A stretch of DNA of 64,000 nt. It comes from Dysidea avara. Its lineage: Eukaryota > Porifera > Demospongiae > Dictyoceratida > Dysideidae. Below, piece by piece: positions 22,858 through 36,723 of the stretch; the first letter of the stretch is position 1, and each line of letters opens with the position of its first letter. A program made the translations under genes and the position numbers. The stretch covers positions 27,967,073 through 28,031,072 of the forward strand of contig NC_089273.1 in assembly GCF_963678975.1 (NCBI RefSeq), given 5' to 3'. The notes under the pieces were generated by a model that saw only the letters and a list, made by a program, of their open reading frames with translations, was not told the origin of the DNA and ran no database searches.

Positions 22858-24687
22858 ATGAGTGGAGAAGATATTCCTTATGGTCCTGAGCAAAAGCCAT
22901 GGAAAGAGACAGTAGCTCAAGTGGCCATGTTTGAAGGCAAACCAGTGGTCAGCCCTCCTTCTAGAGATCCCAAAGAAGTATACAACTACCCTGGCCAAGA
23001 GAAGGGAGTTACTCCTAGGAAGTACGAGGTACCTTCTGTTGGACTAAATGCTGACCAAGCTCGACAGGCACAAGATGAAACCTTTGATACAGCTACTGTG
23101 CAAACACATAACTTCCTTGGTTACCAGGTATGCTTAAAGAACGACTACAGCACTGTCGCAAAATACCTTCATACCATGCCGAACAACATTGGTGACCCCT
23201 TTTACCCTGGAGCCTTTGTCTTAAACACAAAATGGATGGAGCGCAATGTTCTAGACTACTATGCATCATTGTGGAATGCCAAGTGGCCTCATGATCCTAA
23301 TGATCCTGAAACCTACTGGGGTTATGTAACAACAATGGGCTCAAGTGAATGCAATCTGTATGCCATGTGGAATGCACGTGACTACCTAAAGGGAAAGATG
23401 ATGATGACAGACACTACAAAGAAAAGCCCCACCGTTACTTATGTTCAAGCAAGAGCACCAGCTGACAACCCTAACATGTTCACACCAATATCTTTCTATT
23501 CAGAAGATACTCACTACTCGATTATAAAGGCCATGAGTGTGTTGGAGATCAAAAACTTCTTTGAGGTTGGAAATGAGTTGTATCCTAATGATAACCCATT
23601 GAACCCTGGGAAAGAGTGGCCAGTTGAAGTGCCTTCACTCGATGGAGATAGTGGACCAGGATGCATTGACATTGATAAACTCTGCAAGCTTGTTGAATTC
23701 TTTGCTTCAAAGGGATATCCTTGTGTGGTTGCTTTCAACTATGGGACTACATTCAAGGGGGCTTACGATGATGTGAAAACAGGAGGTGAAAGGCTAATGA
23801 AGATATTTGAAACCTATGGCTTGTTGGAGAGGCAGATTGTTATCAAAGATCCAGACAACCCAGATAAGCCCATAGTAGTCACACGAAAGGGTTACTGGAT
23901 TCATGTTGATGGAGCTTTAGGTGCATCATATATGCCATTTCTACAAATGGCTTTCAACCTTAAGAAGACAAATATAAAGCCTGCTCCGATATTTGATTTT
24001 CGGCTACCATTTGTTTGCTCCATTAACACAAGTGGTCACAAATGGCCTGGTGCCCCTTGGCCTCTTGGAATTTACATGACCAAGACAGGTCTTCAGCTTT
24101 TGCCACCCTCAGATCCAGCCTATATCGGTTCTCCTGACACCACATTTGCGGGTTCTCGAAATGGTCTTTCTGCACTGGTCTGGTGGACATACATCAGTGA
24201 GCACAACTACGATTCACAAGTGAAGGCGGTCGTTGGGTGTCTAGTGATGGCTGAATATGCTCGTAAGAAGCTAGAAGATCTTCAGAAGACACTCAATGAA
24301 GATATATGGCTTTCCTATACTCCACTGACCCTGTCGCTCAGATTCAAGAAGCCCAACGATGAAATTGTTTACAAGTACACACTGGCTGTAGAGGTGTTAA
24401 ACTACAACGGCAAACCTCGTACTTACATACATGCTTACATAATGCGCCATGTCACAAAAGAGCTCATTGATAATTTGGTTGCAGATCTTCATGCACCAGG
24501 TGCTTTTGCTGGGGATAACGAGGCTAAGGCCCAAAGGAGATGGCTTCGTGCACTCAACAAAAGTGCGGCTAATGATGCAACAACAAACTTCCGTGAAGGG
24601 CTGATACTTGGGAAAGGTAACAAGGGTGTGGAGAAAGGAACAAAGAAGTTGCTTCATTATCCAGTTGAAGGAAGAGGATTTCTGTAG
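22858..24687 (+). CDS. PLP-dependent group II decarboxylase, histidine-decarboxylase-like
   Basis: A 609-residue protein in one uninterrupted exon. It has the group II pyridoxal-phosphate decarboxylase fold signature. NNIGDPF (109-115) and YWGYVTTMGSSECNLY (153-168) form the substrate/phosphate region. His219 (EDTHYS) should stack on the cofactor. GTTFKGAYDD (296-305) follows. Asp351 (HVDGAL) pairs with the pyridine nitrogen, Lys395 in SGHKWPG is the Schiff-base lysine, and GSRNGL (432-437) follows. These motifs resemble bacterial PLP histidine decarboxylases, not animal HDC/DOPA decarboxylase (NPSKW/NPHKW type). It is longer than the roughly 380-residue bacterial enzymes, with extra N- and C-terminal regions. 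No signal peptide is evident, so it is probably cytosolic. The expected reaction is amino-acid decarboxylation to an amine; histidine to histamine is the leading guess, but the substrate is unproven. Decayed copies follow at 26925-35345. ATG at 22858 has a purine at -3 and an upstream stop. Confidence 0.95.
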   Translation: MSGEDIPYGPEQKPWKETVAQVAMFEGKPVVSPPSRDPKEVYNYPGQEKGVTPRKYEVPSVGLNADQARQAQDETFDTATVQTHNFLGYQVCLKNDYSTVAKYLHTMPNNIGDPFYPGAFVLNTKWMERNVLDYYASLWNAKWPHDPNDPETYWGYVTTMGSSECNLYAMWNARDYLKGKMMMTDTTKKSPTVTYVQARAPADNPNMFTPISFYSEDTHYSIIKAMSVLEIKNFFEVGNELYPNDNPLNPGKEWPVEVPSLDGDSGPGCIDIDKLCKLVEFFASKGYPCVVAFNYGTTFKGAYDDVKTGGERLMKIFETYGLLERQIVIKDPDNPDKPIVVTRKGYWIHVDGALGASYMPFLQMAFNLKKTNIKPAPIFDFRLPFVCSINTSGHKWPGAPWPLGIYMTKTGLQLLPPSDPAYIGSPDTTFAGSRNGLSALVWWTYISEHNYDSQVKAVVGCLVMAEYARKKLEDLQKTLNEDIWLSYTPLTLSLRFKKPNDEIVYKYTLAVEVLNYNGKPRTYIHAYIMRHVTKELIDNLVADLHAPGAFAGDNEAKAQRRWLRALNKSAANDATTNFREGLILGKGNKGVEKGTKKLLHYPVEGRGFL

Positions 24688-24759
24688 TATGACAGTTTTC
24701 AGACACTTGTAGCTATAGTTTGGACATTTGAATTTTAATAGATTAGTTGTAGTTGAGTT

Positions 24760-24765
24760 ATTAAA
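24760..24765 (+). terminator. Poly(A) signal ATTAAA of the decarboxylase gene
   Basis: ATTAAA lies 73 bp after the stop codon, with cleavage expected near 24780. The 3'-UTR is short, as in compact invertebrate genes. Confidence 0.6.
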
Positions 24766-24789
24766 CTTATGATGCATCAACATATTGTT

Positions 24790-26640
<1,851 letters not shown>

Positions 26641-26924
26641 AAATGCATCACACACTATGTGGATAATTATAATGTCAGTATTCACAACTTATAATTAACC
26701 ATTCAGTAATTGCTGTGCTGTTGCCAGGCAAAGACATAAATGAAGCCATGTTATAGCGGATGTGTCATAAGGTGATTTAAGTGGTCACTGGGATAAAAAC
26801 AAATTACTTTGTGCAAAAAAATAAACATCATGCTATATTCCTACTGGGTAATTATGACCATGCTGTGTAGTCATGGCAGTTTGTGTACACAGCATGTGTG
26901 TGATCTATTGATTTCAAAGCACAT

Positions 26925-27590
26925 TTGGTGTTAAGACCAAACCACATTCGAACCACTGCTGGAAAATACTTTGGCAGCATGTTGATTATCGGTGATCCCA
27001 TTTACCCTGGAGCCTTTGTCTTAAACACAAAATGGATGGACCGCAATGTTCTAGATTTCTGTATAATATATGCATCGTTGTGGATACCAAGTGGCTTCAA
27101 GATCCCAATGATCCTGAAACCTACAGTATTGTGTGGGTTACGTAACAAAAATGGACCCAAGTGAATCCAGATGCCCACGACTACCTTGAGACACAGCAAA
27201 AATCATGCTCCAATACTGCCTGTACTAACTCTGTCTCAGTTCTAGTCAACAATGAAACTACTAGTACAAAATATTTTCTAGACTGTAATGAAAATGGATC
27301 TTGGGACTATGGTTAGTTTTATCTCATATTCACAACTAGAAGTTTCAATAGTAATATAAAGACAGAATAAACACAAGCAGCATTGATACATGATTTTTGC
27401 TGTGAGCAAAAGATGATGATCAACACTATGACAAAAAATCCCACCACTATGTATGTTCAAGCCAGCTAATAATCTTAACATGTTCATGTCAATGTCTTTC
27501 GGAAGATACTCACTACTCGATTATAAAGGCCATGAGTCTATTGGAGATCAAAACCTTCTATGAGGTTGGTACTGAATGATAACCATTTGA
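26925..27590 (+). pseudogene. Decarboxylase pseudogene fragment, unit A
   Basis: Two stretches match the intact gene: 26980-27190 (gene 23185-23400, coding NNIGDPFYPG through the ARDYL region) and 27405-27590 (gene 23395-23600, ending near KNFFEVGNELYPN). Between them is a small transposon (27191-27405). The frame is broken by a 12-bp insertion after the NVLD codons, a 1-bp loss in the ASLWNAKW region and an insertion before GYVTTM. The 5' part, the cofactor lysine region and the 3' part are all missing. Units B and C share the same lesions. Confidence 0.92.
27191..27405. mobile_element. MITE inside the decarboxylase pseudogene
   Basis: Inverted ends ACACAGCAAAAATCATG and CATGATTTTTGCTGTG. 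The same insertion occupies the same place in units B (about 30790-31008) and C (about 35047-35280), and its end survives in the inverted copy near 34145-34225. The CACAGCAAAAA end resembles that of the 3.0-kb TAA element at 4084, so a related family is likely. Confidence 0.8.
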
Positions 27591-27634
27591 ATTCAATGGG
27601 ATTAGTGTGGTGGCAAGGAATACGGTCAGGGTTA

Positions 27635-27785
27635 GCCTTGTTTGGCTTATGCCATTAGCTGTCACAACAAGTTATCAAGAGCCTATGAGAAAGCTCTATT
27701 GTCCTTATTGATGACATGTAGATTGTACAAAGGAATGAATACAATAGCTTGTGATGTGGTGAAGTATCATAGGTGGTGTCTACAC
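27635..27785 (+). pseudogene. Second coding relic of the array, unit A copy
   Basis: The frame reads KLSRAYEKALLSLLMTCRLY and continues KGMNTIACDVVKY before stopping. The same frame is recognisable in unit 0 (25255-25330, QQYEKGILSLLMMCRLYK), in B, in C and in the inverted segment. No protein family is recognised. Confidence 0.4.
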
Positions 27786-28464
27786 AACAATTATTTCATC
27801 AGTTAACATTTATGGATATGGTGGTTTGTATGGTTTGTAGAATATGATTAATCAAAAGGAACCACAACATTCTTTAACATACAACATGCATGTCTTGAAC
27901 CTACTGTATACATGAGTCTACTTATTGACTGACATTACACAGGGCTGGCCCTGAGGGTAGGCTGCCTAGCACCCAGATGCTGCTAGGGGGCCCAAAGGTA
28001 TTGTCCCAGTTCTCAAAATGTAAATATACAACTACAGTAGATAGTGCATACTTTTAAGAAGAAATCATAAAATACGAATTGTTGCTCGAGATACATATTA
28101 CCAATATACATATAGGAATAACTTGATATTCTAGTAATAAGTTATAATGGATTACATTTGGTGGTCACACATGATATTCATTGCATTGCATACTAGGATG
28201 CAGCCATACACAGTAGGAATTCATCAAATGTCATTACCTTTCTACCTCTCTTTGTACTACAATGGAAGACTAGGTAACAAATCCCATGACTGTATTGATA
28301 TTAAAAAGAAATCACATAATGGAGGTCAGGTCCCCAGTGGCGTTGGTTTGCTTTCAGTTTCTTAACTGTGATGATGGATAATTAAGTAGTCACTGTGAAC
28401 AGATGTAAGTTGAATGCACGCACCAATTTCAGAGGCACACTGAAATAATTTTATTAACTGACTT

Positions 28465-28885
28465 TAGTAGTAGAGTTTGGCTACTTTCCTTCGAGCCAGG
28501 GACATTAAGTTGGGAATGGATTCTATTCATATCTATGATGCTGTAAGTAGTGGCAGCTGGACAGAACAATCACAAGATCAAACATCACCGGATGGGCTAC
28601 TCCGTGTCACAGTGTCGGCAGGCTGTGGTTTGCTGACAGCTTCGAGACTCTGTAAAGATTGAAGATGAACATAATAATACAATAGCATAATAATATTATT
28701 ATAAGTTATTTATGATTTTACACAACTACATTTAGCATAGTTACTGTAGCTGGAGGTAGAATACACTGCGGAGACAGTGCTCAGTATGCATATACGTAGC
28801 TGGCAGCTAACATTACAAATATAGCTACGTATGCAGCCCATGCTTAGTGTAGGATACCATTGCACAACAAGTATACAAATGTATG
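28465..28885 (+). other. Insertion unique to unit A, with a short coding-like frame
   Basis: Units B and C run directly from TTTTATTAA.TG.CTTTA to the TG site; unit A holds about 410 extra bases. Its first third is richer in G+C and encodes a 61-codon frame (MATFLRARDIKLGMDSIHIY and on). That frame contains a GTAAGT donor-like site at 28543 and may be chance. No terminal repeats or target duplication identified. Confidence 0.35.
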
Positions 28886-28911
28886 CTAGCTCTACATGGG
28901 TTAAATGTTAG

Positions 28912-28921
28912 TTTGTGTGTG
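28912..28921. repeat. Unexpanded TG site of unit A
   Basis: Only four to five TG repeats between AAATGTTAGTT and GAGCATGGAA. The exactly paralogous sites in units B and C carry over 100 and over 150 repeats. Confidence 0.9.
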
Positions 28922-30514
28922 AGCATGGAAGGTATGCTTGAATTACAGTAGCACATAGCAAGCAGCATTTTTGCAATTGACAAAGCTATGGTGGTTTTTA
29001 TATAATCATATCAAATAGGCCAAAAATATATCACATCACTGAAGTGATAATTGTAGAAACAGGTGTTGGGTTGCCATGTGAACTAAACCACTAATTGGTC
29101 CATTACATAGTGTGTAGTAGTAGACTCTCTATATGATGTGAAGCTAGTATTTGTAGTGATCCATAACGACAGCCTTACTTTGATGTTTGTGCTTGCTATA
29201 ACCACTCCAAGCAAACATCCTAGTAACATAGTGTCAAAACTACAGGCACTCATGCAATGCCTACGTATACAACATACGCAGTAGTGGCTTTAGTCTATAA
29301 CAGGAAAAGTAGGGAGGGAAGGTTCTTTTGAGGTTCTAAAATAGCTCTTGGTGTGGGAGGATTTAACAATCCAAAAGGAGTGACTAACTACAGGTCTACA
29401 GCCTATATATTATACAGTCTAGCTAGCTATGATATGTACCTACGTGACAGCAGTAAGTGAAAACCACTCCTCAACATTAATGACTTAAAAAAAAAACCTG
29501 CAGTGATTGATGTTGCCAGACAATCACTTTAAGTGAAGCCATAATGTAGTCAATATGCCTCAAGGGGATTCGAGTAGTCTCTGGGATGAAAATAATTTTC
29601 TTTCCGTAATAAAAGACTGTATGACTAATTGTAAATGTATAAATTTCGAGATATAAAGCAAAGATCACTTAAGGATACCTGTTATATGAAGCATAGAGCA
29701 AACCATCACTGCATGAAGAGGTTTTCACAAACAGCCAAGCAACCGCAAAATCCATGAATTTTATATAACCTCGAAAATTTGTTTGTTAATAGCTCCAACA
29801 AGGCTATACAGTGGAACCTGTGTATACCGGTCATGGGGGTAACTGTGAGTTTATTGAAATGGTAACAGATTATTGGTGATTTGTTGGTTTTGTATTGTAA
29901 CTCAGGACATTCACGTCCCATCCAAAATATTTTCAAGTAATGCCTAAAACACTGAAACTAGAGATTATACCAACATATGGAGAGACCTTCTTTGCAGTAC
30001 ATTTTAGTAGTGTTGTAACTGCTTCATGCTTGTTTATTGGTCATGACAATCAGTTGCCAAATTGTTCAGATGAATTGTGTTGATTATTTCTGTATGTAAC
30101 GTTAAGCATTCCACTGATCAAAGGTGTAAAGTTTTGCATTTTAGTGGCATAGCATGGATCATTGTATTATCACAGAATTTTAGGACTAGAGATTGTAAAC
30201 ACACACACGCGCACGCACGCACACATGTATACTGTGTGTATCAAAAAAATTTAAATTCACCAGTTATGATTTACCATTCAGTGATCACAGAGCTGTAGTC
30301 AGACAAAGACATATGATGAAGCCATATTATAGTCAGTATGTCACAAAGGAGATAAGTGGTCACAGGGATAAAAACAAATTGCTTTATGTAAAAAACAGAC
30401 ATCATGATATACTCCTATTGGGTTATGACACTAACAGATCATGCTGTGTAGTGGTGGTAATTTGTGTACACAGCATGTGCGATCTATATACCTATTGATT
30501 TCAAGAACATTTTG

Positions 30515-31078
30515 GTGTTAAGACCAAACCACATTCAAATCACTGCTGGAAAATACTTTAGCACCATGGTGATTTGTTGGTGATCCCATTTATCCAGTCT
30601 TTGTCTTAAACACAAAATGGATGGATCACAATGATATAGATTTCTGTATACTATATACATCATTGTGGATACCAAGTGGCTTCAAGGTCCCAATGATCCT
30701 CAAACCTACATTATTGTGTGGGTTACATAACAAAAATGGGCCCGAGTGAATTCAACATGGGTTATGGGATGCCCACGACTACCTTGAGACATAGCAAATC
30801 ATGTTCCAATACTGTCTATACTAACTCTGTCTTTAGTCAGCAATGAAACTAGCTACTGGTATAACATATGTACTACATAGATTGTAACAAAAAATATAAT
30901 GGACCTATGGCTTGTTTTTGTCTCATATTCACAACTAGAAGTTACAATACTAATATAAAGACACAATAAATACAAGCAGTATTGGTATATGATTTTTGCT
31001 GTGTGTGAAAGGTGATGATAACCAACACTACGAAATTAAAAAAACAAAAAAAAAACACCATTACATATATTCAAGCTA
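30515..31078 (+). pseudogene. Decarboxylase pseudogene fragment, unit B
   Basis: 30575-30790 matches the codons for GDPFYPGAFVLNTKWMERNV through the ARDYL region with the same indels as unit A, plus loss of the CTGGAG codons. The MITE follows, then a short remnant of the KKSPTVTYVQA codons (31020-31078) interrupted by A-runs. Everything after is lost. Non-functional. Confidence 0.88.
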
Positions 31079-31093
31079 CATAGGTGAAAATTT

Positions 31094-31340
31094 CAGGGTC
31101 GGATACAGACTTTTAAAAAGGGGGGTTCCACTTTGGAATTGCAACTTCAGCTGCCCCTCACCATACTCACCATAGATGCCCTCACCAACTACATTTCCTT
31201 GTTTATACTGTATACATAACTTGCTACACTACTCCTCAAAAGACTACTGTGACTGCTCTATTAGAGTATCTTGAGTAAGAGAGGCTCTTTCAAAAGGGGG
31301 GTTCCATGGAACCCTTTGACCCCCCCTGGATCTGCCCCTG
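31094..31340. mobile_element. 247-bp hAT-like MITE, 5-bp target duplication
   Basis: Ends CAGGGTCGGATACAGAC and (reverse) CAGGGGCAGATCCAG, flanked by AATTT (31089-31093, 31341-31345). Unit C lacks the insertion near 35341. It carries a dispersed-motif copy (31250-31275) and a GGGGGGTTCCA phrase near both ends. Confidence 0.88.
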
Positions 31341-31377
31341 AATTTGGTAAACCCTTTGAATTCAAGAGACTTAGTTT

Positions 31378-31623
31378 GTGATTACTAAGAACACAGCTAG
31401 TCGGTTTGGCCATGCCATTAACTGTCAACAACAAGCCTATGAGAAAGGTCTATTGTCCTTATTGATGACATGTAGATTGTACAAAGGAATGAATACAACA
31501 GCTTGCGATGTGGTGAAGTATCTCTACACAACAAATATATCATCTGTAACATTTTTGGATTTGATGGTTAAGATGCATGGCTTGGAGAATATGACCAATC
31601 AAAGGCACTGCAACATTCTTTAA
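31378..31623 (+). pseudogene. Second coding relic of the array, unit B copy
   Basis: An open frame of 81 codons contains AYEKGLLSLLMTCRLYKGMN, followed by TTACDVVKYLYTTNI, and ends NQRHCNIL. It is nearly identical to the unit C frame, which is expected from recent duplication and so is weak evidence of function. The core frame also survives in the older copies. Family unknown; it may be one exon of a gene that once neighboured the decarboxylase. Confidence 0.4.
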
Positions 31624-32251
31624 CATACAACATGCTTGTCTTGCACCTGCTGTATACATGGGTCTACACATTGGCTGACATTACACAGGACCGGCCCTGA
31701 GGGTAGGCAGAGTAGACAGCTGCCTAGCACCCCAAAGCTAGGGGGCCCTAAAGGTTATAAAGAAAGGTATTATCCCAGTTCTCAAAATTTAAATATACAA
31801 CTACAATAGATAGTGCATACTTTTAAGAAGAAATCATAACATATAAATTGTTGCTTGAGATACATATTGCCAATATGCATAATATGAATCAATTCATATT
31901 CAAGTAATGAGCAATAAGTTATACTGGAATATATTTGGTTGTTGAATATAATATTCATTGCACTGTGCACTTGAATGCAGCCATACACATTAGGAATTCA
32001 TCTTAATGTCATTAGCTTACCACCTCTCTTCCCACTACACAATGGGAGGCTAGGTAACAAATCCCATGACTATATCGATTTTTTTAAAATCACATAATGG
32101 AGGTCAGGTCCCCAGTGGCGTTGGTTTGCTTTCAGTTTCTTAACTGTGATGATGGATAATTAAGTAGTCACTTTGTATGCATGTAAGTTAAAATCATGCA
32201 CTAATTTCAGAGGTACACTAATCTTTAGTACTATGCTCTACTTGGGTTAAA

Positions 32252-32472
<221 letters not shown>

Positions 32473-33198
32473 ATGGAAGATACACTTGTAAAGCATCAAA
32501 TAGTACACAGCTGCACTTTTTGTAACTTACAAAGGTATTGTGGTTTGTATACAGAAGAGGCTAAAACAATATCACATTGCTGAAGTGATAACAAAAGTGG
32601 TGTGATAATGTTTGTAGAAACAGGTGTAACAACTAAACCACTAACTGGTCCATTACATAGTGTATAGTAGTAAACTCTCTATATGATGTGAAGCTAATAT
32701 TTGTAGTGATCCATAGTGACAGCATTACTATGATGTTTGTAAGTTATGCCCACCACTCCAAGCAAACATCCTAACATAGTGTCTAAAGGTACTCATGTGT
32801 TGCTTGATATATACGTACATATATACAGATAGTGACTTGAGTCTATACCAGGGAAAGTAGGGAGGGAGGGCTCTCTTGAAGTTCTAAAATACCTCCAGAT
32901 GTGGGAGGATTCAACAATCCAAAACTACAGGTCTACAGCCTATATATTATACAGTCTAGCTAGCTATGATATGTATATGACAGTAGTAAGCGAAAACCAC
33001 TCCTCAACATTGTTTGACAATGACTTTTGAAACAATTTAAAAAAAAACAACAACAAAAAAACATGCAGTGATTGATGTTGCCAGACAGAGACTTTAAGCG
33101 AAGCCATAATGTAGTCAATATGCCTCAAGGGGATTCAAATAGTCTCTGGCATGAAAATAATTTTCTTTCTGTAATAAAATACTGTATTTGATTGTAAA

Positions 33199-33503
33199 CA
33201 GTGGCGGATTTAGGGGGGTTTCAAGGTTTCCACGGAAACCCCCTTTGAAATATGATTGCGTAACAATTAAATGTTTTGATTATTGCGGTGTGCGCCTCGA
33301 TCGAGATACTCTAATAGAGCAGTCACAGTAGCCATTAAAGCAGTGCGTAGCAAGTTATTTAATAGGCTGTGACCCTTTTTTTTTTTGGTCTCACCTTACC
33401 AAACCAAACAATGTAGTGCAAACTTTTGCATATCTCATGTCAGTGTATATCTCCACCTTCTTAAACTGGAAACCCCCTTTGTAAATTCCTAGATCCGCCA
33501 CTG
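33199..33503. mobile_element. 305-bp hAT-like MITE, 5-bp target duplication
   Basis: Ends CAGTGGCGGATTTAGGGGGG and (reverse) CAGTGGCGGATCTAGGAATT, flanked by GTAAA (33194-33198, 33504-33508). Unit A has the uninterrupted site ATTGTAAATGTATAAATTTC near 29628. A dispersed-motif copy lies at 33300-33325. The GGAAACCCCCTTTG phrase is inverted near the two ends. Confidence 0.9.
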
Positions 33504-33559
33504 GTAAATGTATAAATTTCAAGGAGATCACTTGATGTCTTCTTAAAAGTATGTACTAA

Positions 33560-34226
33560 CTAGTGTACGTAGATATATATTTATATTTTGAGAACTTAGG
33601 TCAACCTTTAGAGCCTTTAAGACCCCCATAGCCTCAGGGTAGTTATGCAACCAATGTAGCAGGTGCTGCAGGACATGCATGTTGTATGCTAAAGAATGTT
33701 GTGGTGCCTTTGATTGGTCATATTCTGCAAGCCATACAAACCACCACATCCATAGCTACTGACTATATAATTGTTGTGTAGACAACACCTATGATACTTC
33801 ACCACATCACAAGCTATTGTATTTATTCCTTTGTACAATCTACATGTCATCAATAAGGACAATAGAGCTTTCTCATAGGCTGTTGATACTGTAGCTTGCT
33901 GTTGACAGCTAATAGCATAGCCAAACCAAGACTAACTCTGGCTGTATTCCTGGAATTCAAAGGGTTATCATTCAGTACCAACCTCATAGAAGGTTTTGAT
34001 CTCCAACACACTCATGGCCTTTATAATCAAGTAGTGAGTATCTTCTGAAAGATATTAGCATGAATATGTTAAGATTGTTAGCTGGCTTGAATATACATAA
34101 TGGTGGGATTATTTCATAGTGTTGGTTATCATCATCTTTCGTTCACAGCAAAAATCATTTACCAATATTGCTTGTATTTATTCTGTCTTGTATTAGTATT
34201 GGAACTTCAATATGAGACAAGAAACA
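33560..34226 (-). repeat. Inverted A-type segment inside unit B
   Basis: The reverse complement matches unit A 27190-27900 in order: end of the MITE, decarboxylase fragment, second coding relic, CTACACAACAATTAT and CAAAGGCACCACAACATTCTTT. It resembles unit A more than B or C (AYEKALLSLL and CACC/GGTGTTGTC variants), so it was copied or inverted from an A-like unit. Confidence 0.85.
33961..34145 (-). pseudogene. Decarboxylase pseudogene fragment in the inverted segment
   Basis: On the minus strand it reads through the same stretch as 27405-27590: TATTCAAGCCAGCTAACAAT, AGAAGATACTCACTACTTGA, AAGGCCATGAGTGTGTTGGA and TCAAAACCTTCTATGAGGTT. It ends in the MITE at 34145. No long open frame. Confidence 0.88.
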
Positions 34227-34766
34227 GGCCATAGTGTTGTAACTGCTTCATGCTTGTTTATTGGTCATGACAATCAGTTGCCAAATTGTTCAGATGAATT
34301 GTGTTGATTTATTTCTGTATGTAACGTTAAAAATTCCACTGATCAAAGGTATAAAGTTTTGCATTGATCATTGTATTATCGCAGAATTTTAAGACTAGAG
34401 ATTGTAAACACACACACACGCACGCACGCGCACACACACAGCTATGTGGATAAGAATATAACATCAGTGTATACTGTGTGTATCAAAAATTAAAATTCAC
34501 TAATTATGATTTATCATTCAGTGACCACAGAGCTGTTGTCACACAAAGACATATGATGAAGCCATATTATAGTCAGTATGTCACTAAGGAGATAAGTGGT
34601 CACCAGGATAAAAACAAAATTAATTGCATTATGTAAAAAAAAAATTAACATCATGATATCATCATACTCCTACTGGGTTATGACACTAACAGATCATGCT
34701 GTGTAGTCATAGTAATTTGTGTACACAGCATGTGTGTGATCTATATACCTATTGATTTCAAAAGCA

Positions 34767-35345
34767 AATTTTGATGTTAAGACCAAACCACATTCACACC
34801 ACTGCTGGAAGATACTTTAGCACCATGGTGATTGTTGGTGATCCCCTTTATCCAGCTTTTGCCTTAAACACAAAATGGATGGACCACAATGTTCTAGATT
34901 TCTGTACATGCGTCATTGTGGATATACTAAGTGGCTTCAAGATCCCAAAGATCCCAAAACCTACAGTATTGTGTGGGTTACATAACAAAAGTGGACCTGA
35001 GTGAATCCAACATGGGTCATGGAATTCCCACAACTAACTACCTTGAGACACAGCAAAATCAATACTGCCAGTACTAACTCTGTCTTTAGTCAGCAGTGAA
35101 ACTACTGACTAAAGACAGAGTTAGTTACTGGTATAAAATACGTACTGCATAGACTGCAACAAAAATGGACCTCGGGACCTATGGCTTGTTCTAGTCTCAT
35201 ATTCACAACTAGAAGTTACAATAATAATATAAAGACACAATAAATAGAAGCAGTATTGGTATATGATTTTTACTGTGAGTGAAAGGTGATGATCACCAAC
35301 ACTACGAAAAAAACACACCATTACATATATTCAAGCTACCTTTTA
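34767..35345 (+). pseudogene. Decarboxylase pseudogene fragment, unit C
   Basis: 34830-35040 matches the GDPFYPGAFVLNTKWMERNV region through ARDYL. It has the array-wide indels plus a further deletion after TTTCTGTACATG. The shared MITE follows to about 35280, then a short remnant to 35341. Both cofactor-binding motifs are absent. Non-functional. Confidence 0.88.
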
Positions 35346-35387
35346 TGAATTTGGTAAACCCTTTGAATTCAAGAGACTTATTAGTTT

Positions 35388-35651
35388 GTGATTACTAAGA
35401 ACACCGCCAGGGTTAGCCTCGGTTTGAACATGCCAATAACTGTCAACAACAAGCTATCAACAGCCTATGAGAAAGGTCTATTGTCCTTATTGATGACATG
35501 TAGATTGTACAAAGGAATGAATACAACAGCTTGCGATGTGGTGAAGTATCTCTACACAACAAATATATCAACTGTAACATTTTTGGATTTGATGGTTAAG
35601 ATGCATGGCTTGGAGAATATGACCAATCAAAGGCACCGCAACATTCTTTAA
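35388..35651 (+). pseudogene. Second coding relic of the array, unit C copy
   Basis: An 87-codon frame with KLSTAYEKGLLSLLMTCRLY then KGMNTTACDVVKYLYTTNIS, ending NQRHRNIL. Same unrecognised relic as 31378-31623, with a slightly longer matching N-terminal part (MPITVNNKLS). Confidence 0.4.
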
Positions 35652-36301
35652 CATACAACATGCATGTCCTGCACCTACTGTATACATGGGTCTACACATT
35701 GGCTGACATTACACAGGACTGGCCCTGAGGGTAGGCAGAGTAGACAGCTGCCTAGCACCCCAAGGCTAGGGGGCCCTAAAGGCTATAAAGAAAGGTATTA
35801 CCCCAGTGCTCAAAATTTAAACATACAATTACAGTAGATAGTGCATACTTTTAAGAAGAAATCATACAATATAAATTGTTGCTTGAGATACATATTGCCA
35901 ATATGCATAATATGAATCAATTGATATTCAAGTAATGAGCAATAAGTTATACTGGAATATATTTGGTTGTTGAATATGATATTCATTGCACTGTGCACTT
36001 GAATGCAGCCATACACATTAGGAATTCATCTTAATGGCATTAGCTTACCACCTCTCTTCCCACTACACAATGGGAGGCTAGGTAACAAATCCCATGACTG
36101 TAATGATTTTTTTAAAGTCACACAATGGAGGCCAGGTCCCCAGTGGCGTTGATTTGCCTTCAGTTTCTTAATTGTGATGACGGATAATTAAGTAGTCACT
36201 TTGTATACATGTAAGTTGAATGCATTCACTAATTTCAGAGGCACACTGAAATAATTTTATTAATTGTCTTTACTATGCTCTACATGGGCTAAATGTTAGT
36301 T

Positions 36302-36638
<337 letters not shown>

Positions 36639-36723
36639 ATGGAAGATACACCTGTAAAGCATCAAATAGTACACAGCTGCACTTTTTACAACTTACAAAG
36701 GTATTGTGGTTTGCATACAGAAG

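Larger units (their letters stand above)
26641..30198 (+). repeat. Tandem array unit A
   Basis: Ordered landmarks shared with units B and C are: CCATTCAGT.A, the decarboxylase fragment, GATTGTACAAAGGAATGAATA, CAGTGGCGTTGGTTTGCTTT, the short TG site (28912), AAGTGATAA with ACTCTCTATATGATGTGA, CAAGGGGATTC.A.TAGTCTC, and CATGCTTGTTTATTGGTCAT. The unit ends at GACTAGAGATTGTAAA before the next CA site. A segment of about 410 bp at 28465-28885 is found only in this unit. Confidence 0.85.

Noticed and set aside
23514-24783. Minus-strand open frames across and just past the decarboxylase gene
   Set aside because: They are shadows of the plus-strand codons without their own start context, domains or conservation.
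28477-28662. 61-codon frame in the unit A insertion as a real gene
   Set aside because: Too short, with an internal donor-like site and no recognisable motif; kept only as a note within the insertion.
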